Origin: JAQVSH01 sp964451605
GTDB taxonomy: Bacteria; Bacteroidota; Bacteroidia; Bacteroidales; UBA4181
Reading direction: 5' to 3'
NCBI GenBank assembly: GCA_964451605.1
Contig: CAYVJA010000024.1
Span: 1 to 36,715 of the forward strand
Length of the DNA stretch: 36,715 nt
Shown: positions 30,488 to 36,715 of the stretch, piece after piece
Position numbering within the stretch: the first letter of the stretch is position 1
Layout: the number at the start of each line of letters is the position of its first letter
Made by a program: the position numbers and the translations under genes
Notes under the pieces: model-generated
The model's input: only the letters and a program-made list of their open reading frames with translations
Databases searched by the model: none
What the model was told of the DNA's origin: nothing

Positions 30488-31840
30488 TTATACAACCGGG
30501 GTACCCGCTACAGGAATCACCTCTTCGATGCCCGGAACTGCCCCCATTTCGTAGGTCTCAGGGCCCAGTTTCAGGGTTGAGGCCATAATCTCCTCCCAGG
30601 TTATATCTTTACCTGTATAGGCGGCCATCCGGCCCATAATGGCCATGAGGGTGGATTGTACATGGGCTTCGGCATCGTTGAGGTATTTACCGGTTCGGAT
30701 GGCGGTGACCCAACGGATATGCTCTTGTACAAAAGGATCTTTAACTGCCCAGGTCTGGTCGGGATCTTCGGGTTTGGGAGTGGGATACTTCCATGCCACC
30801 GTTCCATCCAGGTTAAAAATGGTGTCGAAGCAGTTGGTGTAGCCCTTGGTTCCGTACACCATCACGTTGTGCGCGTTTCCGCAACCCGAAATCTGGCGTG
30901 CCGAGCAGTGAGCGCGCATTCCCGACTCGTAGGCATACTCAATGCTGAAAAAGTCGAACTGATCGCCGGTGACTCTGCGGTGTCTTCCTCCATATCCGAT
31001 AGCTTTTACCGGCCGCTTTCCTACAAACCAACTCATCTGGTCTATTTCGTGAACAAACTGCTCGACGATGTGATCGCCCGAGAGCCAGCAAAAATTGACC
31101 CAATTGCGCACCATATACTCCATGTCGGTCCATTCGGGCTGCCGTTTCCTGTGCCACAAGGCGCCTCCGTTCCGAATTACGTGAGCGCTTACAATGTCGC
31201 CAATCGCGCCCTCTGCTACACGGCGATAGGTCTCGACACAATCTTTCTGCGATCGGCGTATGGTTCCGCTTACTACACAGAGTCCATTCTGCTCGGCCTT
31301 TTTCGATGCGATGAGGATGGTGCGTGCGCCAACCGGATCGACGGCACAGGGTTTTTCCATAAATACATGTTTCCCGGCATTGATAGCGGCTTCGAATTGG
31401 GCTGCACGAAATACCGGGGGAGTGCAAAGCAGAACCACATCTACCCCGGCGTCAATCACCTTTTGCCAGGCGTCGAAGCCCAGAAAACATTTGTCATCGG
31501 CAATCTCCTGCCCCTTCTCTTTAAGTGCCTGACGGCAGGAGTTCAGTCTGTCGGCAAAGAGATCGCCCAGAGCCACAATCTGCAGGTTGGGTCCTGCCTC
31601 CAGAAAATTGGAGGCTGCTCCGGTTCCTCTGCCTCCGCAGCCGATGAGTCCCGCTTTTAAGGGTTTCCCGTCGGGGGCTGCGGCCAGTAACTCGGGGATC
31701 TCTACTTGATTCAGACTTTTTTTGGCGTCGCCCTGGCTGCTACATGAAGTAATGATACCGGGAAGAGTTACAGCTCCCATAGCTCCTACAGCCGAACGGC
31801 CCAGGAATTCTCGGCGGCTAAGAGGGTTTATCTTTTTCAT
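30488..31840 (-). CDS. Tat-exported Gfo/Idh/MocA family oxidoreductase
   Basis: 450 aa. Twin-arginine signal MKKINPLSRREFLGRSAVGA with a Cys-containing end (ITSCSSQ), so possibly a lipoprotein. Rossmann motif LIGCGGRGTGAASNFLEAG, the family lysine in VFMEKPCAVDP, and a catalytic-type FVHEIDQMSWF. Bacteroidota members of this group oxidise or hydrolyse sugars using a tightly bound NAD outside the cytoplasm. First gene of a two-gene operon with the TIM-barrel protein; a perfect promoter lies upstream. Confidence 0.88.
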   Translation of the reverse strand: MKKINPLSRREFLGRSAVGAMGAVTLPGIITSCSSQGDAKKSLNQVEIPELLAAAPDGKPLKAGLIGCGGRGTGAASNFLEAGPNLQIVALGDLFADRLNSCRQALKEKGQEIADDKCFLGFDAWQKVIDAGVDVVLLCTPPVFRAAQFEAAINAGKHVFMEKPCAVDPVGARTILIASKKAEQNGLCVVSGTIRRSQKDCVETYRRVAEGAIGDIVSAHVIRNGGALWHRKRQPEWTDMEYMVRNWVNFCWLSGDHIVEQFVHEIDQMSWFVGKRPVKAIGYGGRHRRVTGDQFDFFSIEYAYESGMRAHCSARQISGCGNAHNVMVYGTKGYTNCFDTIFNLDGTVAWKYPTPKPEDPDQTWAVKDPFVQEHIRWVTAIRTGKYLNDAEAHVQSTLMAIMGRMAAYTGKDITWEEIMASTLKLGPETYEMGAVPGIEEVIPVAGTPVV

Positions 31841-31887
31841 TATTATAGGGATAAGAAGAAAATGATGAATAAATTAATTGATTTAAC

Positions 31888-31918
31888 CAAAGTTAGGAGC
31901 TATTCGGCAGAAAGCAAA
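31888..31918 (-). promoter_or_regulatory. Promoter of the Gfo/Idh-isomerase operon
   Basis: Minus strand: TTTG (31915-31918), exactly 19 nt, TAACTTTG (31888-31895). Perfect consensus; the -33 box abuts the terminator hairpin of the upstream phosphofructokinase gene. Confidence 0.75.
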
Positions 31919-31947
31919 AAAAACCTCCCGGGAGGGAGGTTTTTTTA
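31916..31947. terminator. Terminator after phosphofructokinase
   Basis: CCTCCC (31924-31929) pairs with GGGAGG (31934-31939) between A-rich and T7 flanks. It stops minus-strand transcription from the pfp gene before the Gfo/Idh promoter. Confidence 0.8.
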
Positions 31948-31962
31948 TACCGGGCAGGGCAA

Positions 31963-33198
31963 TTATTCCCAGCCGAGAATCTTTTTAAAGTCGAAAACTT
32001 CGGGATTCGGCACAAATTGCCGGGCTGCTTCATAGTCGGCAGGGGTAATATAGTGCAGAATATTGTTGATTACCGACTGCACACGATTGCTCTCTATATT
32101 CACTAGGCGGGGAGGAATCTTTCCTGTGGCAGGATCCTGCAGGTCTTTGAGGTAGAGCGGTTTAACCTCTCCGGTTTGATCTGCATAAACCATGCATCCG
32201 CTTTTCCCTTCGCTGAAGAGCTTGTAAACCCCCATACCCAGTTGCGAGCAGTATACCAGGTCGAAGGCAACCGGTGTACCGCACCGAACCTCGTATCCGA
32301 TTTCAACCGGACGGCTTTTTACTTTAATTCCCAGCTCTTTTACCCTCTTTTCCAGCATCTCGTTGAAGATGGCGGCTTTCGAAACTTTACCCAACTCAGG
32401 ATGTCCGTGGTCGTCGTAGCTGAAGTGTACGCCCGACTTTTTAATCTCCTCATCGCTTAGTTCGTGGAATACCCCTTCCGAAATCATGGCAGCACCATAT
32501 TCCAAACCCATGATTTTCCGTTTCAGAATGGCCGAGATTACCAGGCTGACAATCTTATCGACGGTAATTACGGTTTTGTTGAACATCTCCGGGATTACAA
32601 TCATGGGGTAGTGGCAGGCTGCACCGATTCCAAAAGCCAAATGACCTGCCGAACGCCCCATGGCGGCAACCATAAACCAGTTTTCGCTGGTACGGGCATC
32701 TTCGTAAACCGTTGTGCCGATTATCGTTCCTGCGGCTTTGGCCGAATGATAGCCAAAGGTGGGCGAACCGGCAGGCAGGGGCAAGTCGTTGTCGATGGTT
32801 TTAGGAACGTGAATATTGGCGATGGGGTAACTCTTGTCGGAGAGAAATTTTGCAATCCGGTTTGCCGTTGAGGCAGTGTCGTCTCCACCCACGGTCACCA
32901 ACAATTTGATGTTGTTTTCGCTGAAGAATTTTAGATTGAAATCTTCTGAGAAGTTCTTGTCGGAGGGTTTGAACCGGCTCATTTTCAAATAAGATCCGCC
33001 CCGGTTGAAGATATCGTCTGCCAACATAAAGTCGATGTCGACGGTGCGTGGGGACGGGTTGAAAAGACCCGAATATCCGCCATGCAGACCGATTACGCGG
33101 AACCCCTGCTGTAAAAACGTCTTGGCAACACTGCCTACTACGGTATTCATTCCGGGGGCAGGACCTCCCCCTGTGAGAATTGCAATTGCTTGTTTCAT
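31963..33198 (-). CDS. pfp: Pyrophosphate-dependent 6-phosphofructokinase
   Basis: 411 aa. Phosphorylates fructose 6-phosphate using PPi, a reversible glycolytic step. Evidence for PPi rather than ATP: the phosphate-donor loop reads TVGGDDTAST (GGDD; the second Asp blocks ATP) and the substrate loop is PKTIDNDLPLP (Lys in place of Gly in PGTIDND). GGGPAPGMN and AAMGRSAGHLA are the remaining active-site blocks. Monocistronic, with its own terminator and a probable -10 element at 33297-33304. Confidence 0.92.
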   Translation of the reverse strand: MKQAIAILTGGGPAPGMNTVVGSVAKTFLQQGFRVIGLHGGYSGLFNPSPRTVDIDFMLADDIFNRGGSYLKMSRFKPSDKNFSEDFNLKFFSENNIKLLVTVGGDDTASTANRIAKFLSDKSYPIANIHVPKTIDNDLPLPAGSPTFGYHSAKAAGTIIGTTVYEDARTSENWFMVAAMGRSAGHLAFGIGAACHYPMIVIPEMFNKTVITVDKIVSLVISAILKRKIMGLEYGAAMISEGVFHELSDEEIKKSGVHFSYDDHGHPELGKVSKAAIFNEMLEKRVKELGIKVKSRPVEIGYEVRCGTPVAFDLVYCSQLGMGVYKLFSEGKSGCMVYADQTGEVKPLYLKDLQDPATGKIPPRLVNIESNRVQSVINNILHYITPADYEAARQFVPNPEVFDFKKILGWE

Positions 33199-33296
33199 GA
33201 TATAAAGGTTATGGATGATTATGCTTTGGTTGCATCTCTCTGCATATGATTCCTTCCAAAATCATTAGAGAGAGAAAGGTGCTGCAGGAATTGGCG

Positions 33297-33304
33297 CAAA
33301 ATTA
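33297..33304 (-). promoter_or_regulatory. Possible pfp promoter -10 (-7) element
   Basis: Minus-strand TAATTTTG, perfect TAnnTTTG, about 100 nt upstream of the phosphofructokinase start. No clear -33 element. Confidence 0.35.
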
Positions 33305-33326
33305 ATGGATTATTTGTGAATCCTTG

Positions 33327-33357
33327 TTTGTGTAGTCCCGAAATATATATACTTTTG
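33327..33357 (+). promoter_or_regulatory. tRNA-Ala promoter
   Basis: TTTG (33327-33330), exactly 19 nt, TACTTTTG (33350-33357), ending 11 nt before the tRNA. Perfect consensus. Confidence 0.75.
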
Positions 33358-33368
33358 CACCACCAAAA

Positions 33369-33442
33369 GGGGGATTAGCTCAGTTGGCTAGAGCGTTTGA
33401 CTGGCAGTCAAAAGGTCATCGGTTCGATTCCGATATTCTCCA
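33369..33442 (+). tRNA. tRNA-Ala (anticodon GGC)
   Basis: Acceptor GGGGGAT pairs with ATTCTCC, including the G3-U70 alanine identity pair and a G5-U68 wobble; D-arm GCTC...GAGC; anticodon arm TTTGA-CTGGCAG-TCAAA gives GGC; T-arm ATCGG-TTCGATT-CCGAT. 74 nt with discriminator A; CCA not encoded. Starting at 33369 keeps U8 and A9 canonical. Borders a mobile element, so it is the probable attachment site. Confidence 0.95.
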
Positions 33443-33451
33443 CTGAAATAC

Positions 33452-33487
33452 AAAGGGTTACAAGCCGAAAACTTGTAACCCTTTTTT
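33452..33487 (+). terminator. Strong terminator after tRNA-Ala
   Basis: 13-bp perfect stem AAAGGGTTACAAG (33452-33464) with CTTGTAACCCTTT (33472-33484), 7-nt loop, then a T run. Confidence 0.85.
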
Positions 33488-33488
33488 A

Positions 33489-33510
33489 TTTGCATACAAT
33501 TTGCATACAA
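33489..33510. repeat. Tandem 11-bp repeat at the mobile-element end
   Basis: TTTGCATACAA occurs twice head to tail (33489-33499, 33500-33510), just inside the element next to the tRNA terminator. Position and form suit arm-type binding sites of a tyrosine recombinase; the integrase is not in the window, so this is inference. Confidence 0.55.
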
Positions 33511-33549
33511 AAGGCTTCAAAAACATTTCATTTGTCCGGATTAACCCTT

Positions 33550-33882
33550 TCAATCCGTTTTGTTGGTCGCTTCAATGGCTGGAATATCGCCTTCAATGGG
33601 TGGTGTATCATCCATTTTTGAAAAGTCTTCGAATACAATTCGGTGAAGCGTCATCTTATTTTCATCAATTCCGATATTCTGAACGGTTTTTAACTTTGGC
33701 ACTGCAAACTGAAGTAACCTTTCAAACAGCAATACCCTTTTATCAGGCTCCAGCCCGGCAAAGTCGGTTTCTATCTGCTCCCAGTTATCATTTAAGAAAT
33801 CATTTATCCGTTCCCGCAAATCTTTTGTTACCTTGTTGGGGGTACCGGGTTTGCGTCCCCCTGTTTTTTCACCTTTAGCCAT
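33550..33882 (-). CDS. Small mobile-element protein with GGRKPGTPNK motif
   Basis: 110 aa, function unknown. The basic N-terminus TGGRKPGTPNKVTKDLRERI is a motif found in small DUF5681-like proteins of phages and integrative elements, followed by a helical region (INDFLNDNWEQIETDF, RVLLFERLLQFAVPKL). Probably binds DNA; a terminase-small-subunit-like role is possible but unproven. Last gene of the element before the tRNA, 11 bp after the DUF6371 gene. Confidence 0.65.
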   Translation of the reverse strand: MAKGEKTGGRKPGTPNKVTKDLRERINDFLNDNWEQIETDFAGLEPDKRVLLFERLLQFAVPKLKTVQNIGIDENKMTLHRIVFEDFSKMDDTPPIEGDIPAIEATNKTD

Positions 33883-33893
33883 TATCGTAATTA

Positions 33894-34964
33894 TTAAGTT
33901 CTATTTCCTTCTACTTTAGATTGAATTAAGTAATCGGCAATATCCAGACCTTGCGCCTTTTCTGCTTCGGTGGCTTTGCGTTCTAATAAATCGGAAACCA
34001 AAAATCTTGCAAGGTGTGAAAACTCTTTTGCCTTGCTGCTCCATTTATCAAACTTGTTGAGGTCGGGGAATAGGGCAACCGTCCGTCCGAATAGCACACT
34101 ACAATTGTTTGCATTCAGATTTTCGGCACCGCCAACGGAAACCCAAATAAACTGGGGGAAATATACACTGGCAATAACAGCCGTTTTTTCGCTCTCAACA
34201 ATGGCAACAGGCTTTGAGGTATCAATTAGTAAGTGCTCCCCAAATAGGCACTGTTTAAGCCCAAATTCAGGCTGTTTAATGGCTTTGTGTACCCAGTGGA
34301 TATGGTTGAACGGCTCCTTTACCCTTTTGCCTGTATCGGGGTCGTAAAGCATTATTTTGCCCGTTCTCACCTTGCCCAGCGTATCTATTTGCCAAAATAT
34401 TGTTGCTCCGTTCCAATGTTTTGAAGTGCCAATGAAATACCGGGTAATCAATTCGCTGGTAACATCAACGCCAAACAAATCAACAAGGAATGTTACAAAG
34501 TGGTTTGCTTCATACGCTGCTGGGTTTAGGCTGGCTTTAAACAACTCATCGGGGATATACGAAACCGGCTTTTGTTGAGGTATAACCGTCAATTCGCATT
34601 GCTTTGGCTGAAGGGTATCCAATGAAATGTTATTATCCTGAAAATACTGCTTTGGGGTGTAATGGTAACCGCACTTATCTGAACGGTTACACCTGCCAAC
34701 AGTGGGGGCTACCTGCTTGCCCGTTACTGTATCAACGTAGCGAACAAATGTTTTTCTTTTGTCCCCACAATTGGGGCACTGGTACCGGGAATTCATCCCT
34801 GTGTAGGGCTCCAACGTGTAACGGTGTGTTGTCTCCATTTTACGAAAGAATTGTTTGGCACTTGGCACAAGTGGCATTTGTGGCACAAGTGGTACCGGAA
34901 TTGTGCCATTAGTGCCATTAGTGCCGTAAATGCCAAATGCCATTTGATTAAATACGTTTTCCAT
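33894..34964 (-). CDS. DUF6371 zinc-finger/primase-like protein
   Basis: 356 aa from ATG 34964; the conserved part begins METTHRYTLEPYTGMNSRYQ (ATG 34838), so the start may be 126 nt downstream. A zinc-finger-like region CPNCGDKR...VGRCNRSDKCGYH is followed by a TOPRIM-like segment (VAIVESEKTAVIASVYF, WVSVGGAENLN, VALFPDLNKFDKWSSK), as in CHC2-type primases. Likely primes element replication together with the DUF3987 protein, whose 3' end it overlaps by 17 bp. The first 42 residues are tripeptide repeats (GTN GTN GTI, VPL VPQ MPL VPS) encoded by a 9-bp repeat array. Confidence 0.75.
   Translation of the reverse strand: MENVFNQMAFGIYGTNGTNGTIPVPLVPQMPLVPSAKQFFRKMETTHRYTLEPYTGMNSRYQCPNCGDKRKTFVRYVDTVTGKQVAPTVGRCNRSDKCGYHYTPKQYFQDNNISLDTLQPKQCELTVIPQQKPVSYIPDELFKASLNPAAYEANHFVTFLVDLFGVDVTSELITRYFIGTSKHWNGATIFWQIDTLGKVRTGKIMLYDPDTGKRVKEPFNHIHWVHKAIKQPEFGLKQCLFGEHLLIDTSKPVAIVESEKTAVIASVYFPQFIWVSVGGAENLNANNCSVLFGRTVALFPDLNKFDKWSSKAKEFSHLARFLVSDLLERKATEAEKAQGLDIADYLIQSKVEGNRT
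34856..34942. repeat. Mirror-symmetric array of 9-bp-spaced TGGC/GCCA repeats (candidate iterons)
   Basis: On the plus strand TGGC starts at 34856, 34863, 34872 and 34881, with a variant TGGT at 34890 (spacing 7, 9, 9, 9). Inverted units with GTGCC or ATGCC start at 34903, 34912, 34921, 34930 and 34937 (spacing 9, 9, 9, 7). The two half-arrays mirror each other around about 34899. The array lies in the 5' part of the DUF6371 gene, next to the helicase-primase junction, where an origin would be expected. Confidence 0.7.
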
Positions 34965-36363
34965 GTTCCCCCCTGCTTATCCAGTTAAATAAATTCCTTT
35001 CGTTCAGGAACCGTTTATAGGTTCTTTCTGCTACGCCCAACCCTCCGGCTATCTGCAACCCTGTTTCTGTTGTGAAAGTGTCAGGTAAAGCCATGTAAAG
35101 GGCTTGTTTGTCGGCTGGGTACTTGTCTAAAGGGCTGGCATTTGTTACAATGGCATTCACTTTTTCGGCTGAATTTTTGAAATACTCAACCAGTTTTAAA
35201 GCCCCTTGCATTGCCTCAACGCTTACTGCCTGTTTGCTGCTTTCATTGCAAGCATACCGCACCATTTCCAGTATCAAAGCCAATCGAACAGCGTACACCT
35301 CCATTTTGCTGTAAATACCGCTTATTGCTTCGCTTTCAGCATTTCTACTTTGGTCGGTGTTCTCTTTCTGCCAATCGTATAACATTCGTTTGGCTTCAGG
35401 TGTGAATTTTAAAACTTGCGGGCTGGGATTGAAAGTATCATCATTTACAACCGACAAACTCAACAGATTTGAAAGAATGCCATGCCAATTGGCCGAAACA
35501 TCTGGGGATATATCTGTATCGCTCCAGTATTCCTTTTGTAGGTTATCGGGAATAACAAAAAGAATTCTATCAATAAACCCGTTTTGGGTGCGGTTCTCTT
35601 TGGCAAGTTCGTTAAGTATCCCGGTTTGCATTGTCCCACAAACTGAAATAAAGGGCAAGGGAATAAAAACGGGTTCGCCTGTTTTGCGGTCAATGTTAAT
35701 AGGCTTACCGCTCCAAATACTCAACCAAAATTCCATTTCGCTGCCTTTGTTGTATCGGTTGAAATTTTTAAACCACCCGGCTAACTCATCTACATAAACC
35801 CCGATACCCCGTTTATTGTATTTATGTACTTCGGCAAGGGCTTCAGGGGTAAAGTCGGTTAAAAGAAATTTGCGCCAAACAGGGCTTTCGGGCTCCACAA
35901 TGGTTTGCGTTTCCTTTCCCTTTTTTGATAGGGTTACCTCTCTTTCATATTCCTGCCTTTGCTGTTCGTATTCCCTGTATGTTCTTTTGTCTTGCTCAAC
36001 AATGGGCTGTAATGCAAAACTTAATGGGTGGCTTTTATTGGTTCCAGCAGGGGCTACAAGGGCAAGATATAAAACGGCACTTTCCAGCCAATCCCTTTTT
36101 ACCTCAACTTTATGGGTATTACCAATAGCAACAGAAACAGCGTAAAGCAATGAAGCCCCGATAAAATCAATGGGAAAATTCAGGTTCGCATTCGTTTCCA
36201 AAATGATTTGCTGAAGTGGTTCCGGGAATGCCTCAACCGGGAAAAGGTTTATTCGTTTTTCCTTTGCTTCATTGCCCAGCTTTACCAACCGTTCAACTTC
36301 AGCTGCAATTGCTTCAGCCCCGATCGGGTATTTCTCAACTTCAAAATTCGGTATCGGTTCCAT
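34948..36363 (-). CDS. DUF3987 helicase/primase-like protein of a mobile element
   Basis: 471 aa. A P-loop ATPase of the DUF3987 type found in replication modules of Bacteroidota integrative elements. Walker A variant ALVAPAGTNKSHPLSFAL (about residues 100-116), Walker B-like GVYVDELAGWF, and PFISVCGTMQTGILNELAKE with a sensor-like polar residue; the C-terminus ends in a helical, possibly winged-helix region (LQIAGGLGVAERTYKRFLNE). Likely unwinds the element's origin. It starts 1 bp after the stop of the 99-aa gene and overlaps the DUF6371 gene by 17 bp. Confidence 0.75.
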   Translation of the reverse strand: MEPIPNFEVEKYPIGAEAIAAEVERLVKLGNEAKEKRINLFPVEAFPEPLQQIILETNANLNFPIDFIGASLLYAVSVAIGNTHKVEVKRDWLESAVLYLALVAPAGTNKSHPLSFALQPIVEQDKRTYREYEQQRQEYEREVTLSKKGKETQTIVEPESPVWRKFLLTDFTPEALAEVHKYNKRGIGVYVDELAGWFKNFNRYNKGSEMEFWLSIWSGKPINIDRKTGEPVFIPLPFISVCGTMQTGILNELAKENRTQNGFIDRILFVIPDNLQKEYWSDTDISPDVSANWHGILSNLLSLSVVNDDTFNPSPQVLKFTPEAKRMLYDWQKENTDQSRNAESEAISGIYSKMEVYAVRLALILEMVRYACNESSKQAVSVEAMQGALKLVEYFKNSAEKVNAIVTNASPLDKYPADKQALYMALPDTFTTETGLQIAGGLGVAERTYKRFLNERNLFNWISRGEHGKRI

Positions 36364-36364
36364 A

Positions 36365-36664
36365 TCAAAACAGGGTTAAGGGTTGAATAAATAGCTTTGT
36401 GTCTGTGGTGTAATACCCGGCACGGTGTTTTGATACACTACAAAGCCCCTGCTTCAAAAGGTGAATGCTGCCTTGCTTTTGCCATTTAGCAACGTAACGG
36501 CAAATGTTTGCACGCAAAATGCCTGTTTCAATGGAAACCATTAGCATAGTTGAGGGTTTGCGTTGAAACGCTGCAAATACCCGTTTCATTTGCGCCTCAA
36601 AATTGCTATCTTTGCTCCGTCCTGTAAGCAAAGAATTACCGGGGGTAGTCAATGTATTTTTCAT
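36365..36664 (-). CDS. Small winged-helix-like mobile-element protein
   Basis: 99 aa, function unknown. The middle (QMKRVFAAFQRKPSTMLMVS, then ETGILRANICRYVAKWQKQG) reads as a helix-turn-helix, followed by a beta wing (LLKQGLCSVSKHRAGYYTTD). Such proteins lie just before DUF3987 genes in Bacteroides mobile elements and may control replication or excision. Two bases separate it from the preceding partial frame, so it belongs to the same operon. Confidence 0.6.
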   Translation of the reverse strand: MKNTLTTPGNSLLTGRSKDSNFEAQMKRVFAAFQRKPSTMLMVSIETGILRANICRYVAKWQKQGSIHLLKQGLCSVSKHRAGYYTTDTKLFIQPLTLF

Positions 36665-36666
36665 TG

Positions 36667-36715
36667 TTACCCCCTTTTCTTTTTAAGATACGTTTCGGCT
36701 TCGCTGGCAATTTCT
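36667..36715 (-). CDS. C-terminal end of an unidentified mobile-element protein
   Basis: The last 15 codons of a minus-strand frame (EIASEAETYLKKKRG, stop TAA at 36667-36669), cut by the window edge. Spacing (2 bp to the next ATG) and basic tail suggest a small DNA-binding protein of the same operon, such as an HTH or excisionase gene; too short to identify. Confidence 0.45.
   Translation of the reverse strand, partial: EIASEAETYLKKKRG

Noticed and set aside
30656..31660. 334-codon plus-strand open frame opposite the Gfo/Idh gene
   Set aside because: Antisense shadow of a well-supported Tat-exported oxidoreductase; no motif, no promoter.

Overview
The window looks like chromosomal DNA of an anaerobic Bacteroidota bacterium, most likely order Bacteroidales. 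The evidence is: lineage-typical genes (DUF4292, DUF4271, a hemD-rnpA-yidD cluster, pyrophosphate-type phosphofructokinase, a TatC with nearby Tat-exported sugar enzymes, an 86-residue HTH protein with a PDGG motif); weak or absent Shine-Dalgarno sequences; and promoters of the Bacteroidota form TTTG-N19-TAnnTTTG. Coding density is high and most genes are housekeeping.

Layout. 1-330: 3' end of ruvB. 341-2209: pheS and a secreted cyclophilin on the minus strand. 2268-10279: a tight plus-strand operon (flippase, dut, TPR lipoprotein, DUF4292 lipoprotein, EnvC-like M23 protein, ybeY, mnmG) with overlaps at several junctions. 10280-11017: a 738-bp gene-free region carrying two copies of a 16-bp sequence identical to the ParB-binding parS consensus, a cluster of short intergenic repeats and a 169-bp inverted-repeat element able to fold as a rod. 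11018-18093: uvrC, waaA (convergent, sharing a TTATAA that holds both stop codons), B12-type ribonucleotide reductase and asd. 18237-20986: minus-strand cluster dtd, DUF4271, hemD, rnpA, yidD. 21133-24592: small HTH protein, a DUF1080 sugar-hydrolase gene broken by one in-frame TAG, an APH-family sugar-kinase-like protein and rsmA. 24705-29331: elbB, recQ, tatC, lptB. 29376-29457: tRNA-Leu(UAG), followed by a perfect 50-bp palindrome. 29567-33198: two Tat-signal sugar enzymes (TIM-barrel isomerase and Gfo/Idh/MocA oxidoreductase) and PPi-phosphofructokinase. 33369-33442: tRNA-Ala(GGC).

From the tRNA-Ala to the right edge the content changes to a mobile-element replication module on the minus strand (partial ORF, winged-helix-like protein, DUF3987 helicase-like protein, DUF6371 zinc-finger primase-like protein, small GGRKPGTPNK protein). 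The tRNA is probably the attachment site. The start of the DUF6371 gene contains a mirror-symmetric array of five plus five 9-bp-spaced repeats that could be an iteron-type origin.

How the genes fit together: envelope biogenesis (flippase, waaA, lptB, EnvC-like protein, lipoproteins, tatC), translation and tRNA quality (pheS, ybeY, mnmG, rnpA, dtd, rsmA), DNA repair (ruvB, uvrC, recQ) and nucleotide supply (dut, nrdJ). The DUF1080, Gfo/Idh and TIM-barrel proteins resemble parts of a periplasmic 3-keto-glycoside pathway, one part of which is broken here. The strongest candidates for something little described are the parS-flanked gene-free region with its structured element, and the mirror-symmetric repeat array in the mobile element.
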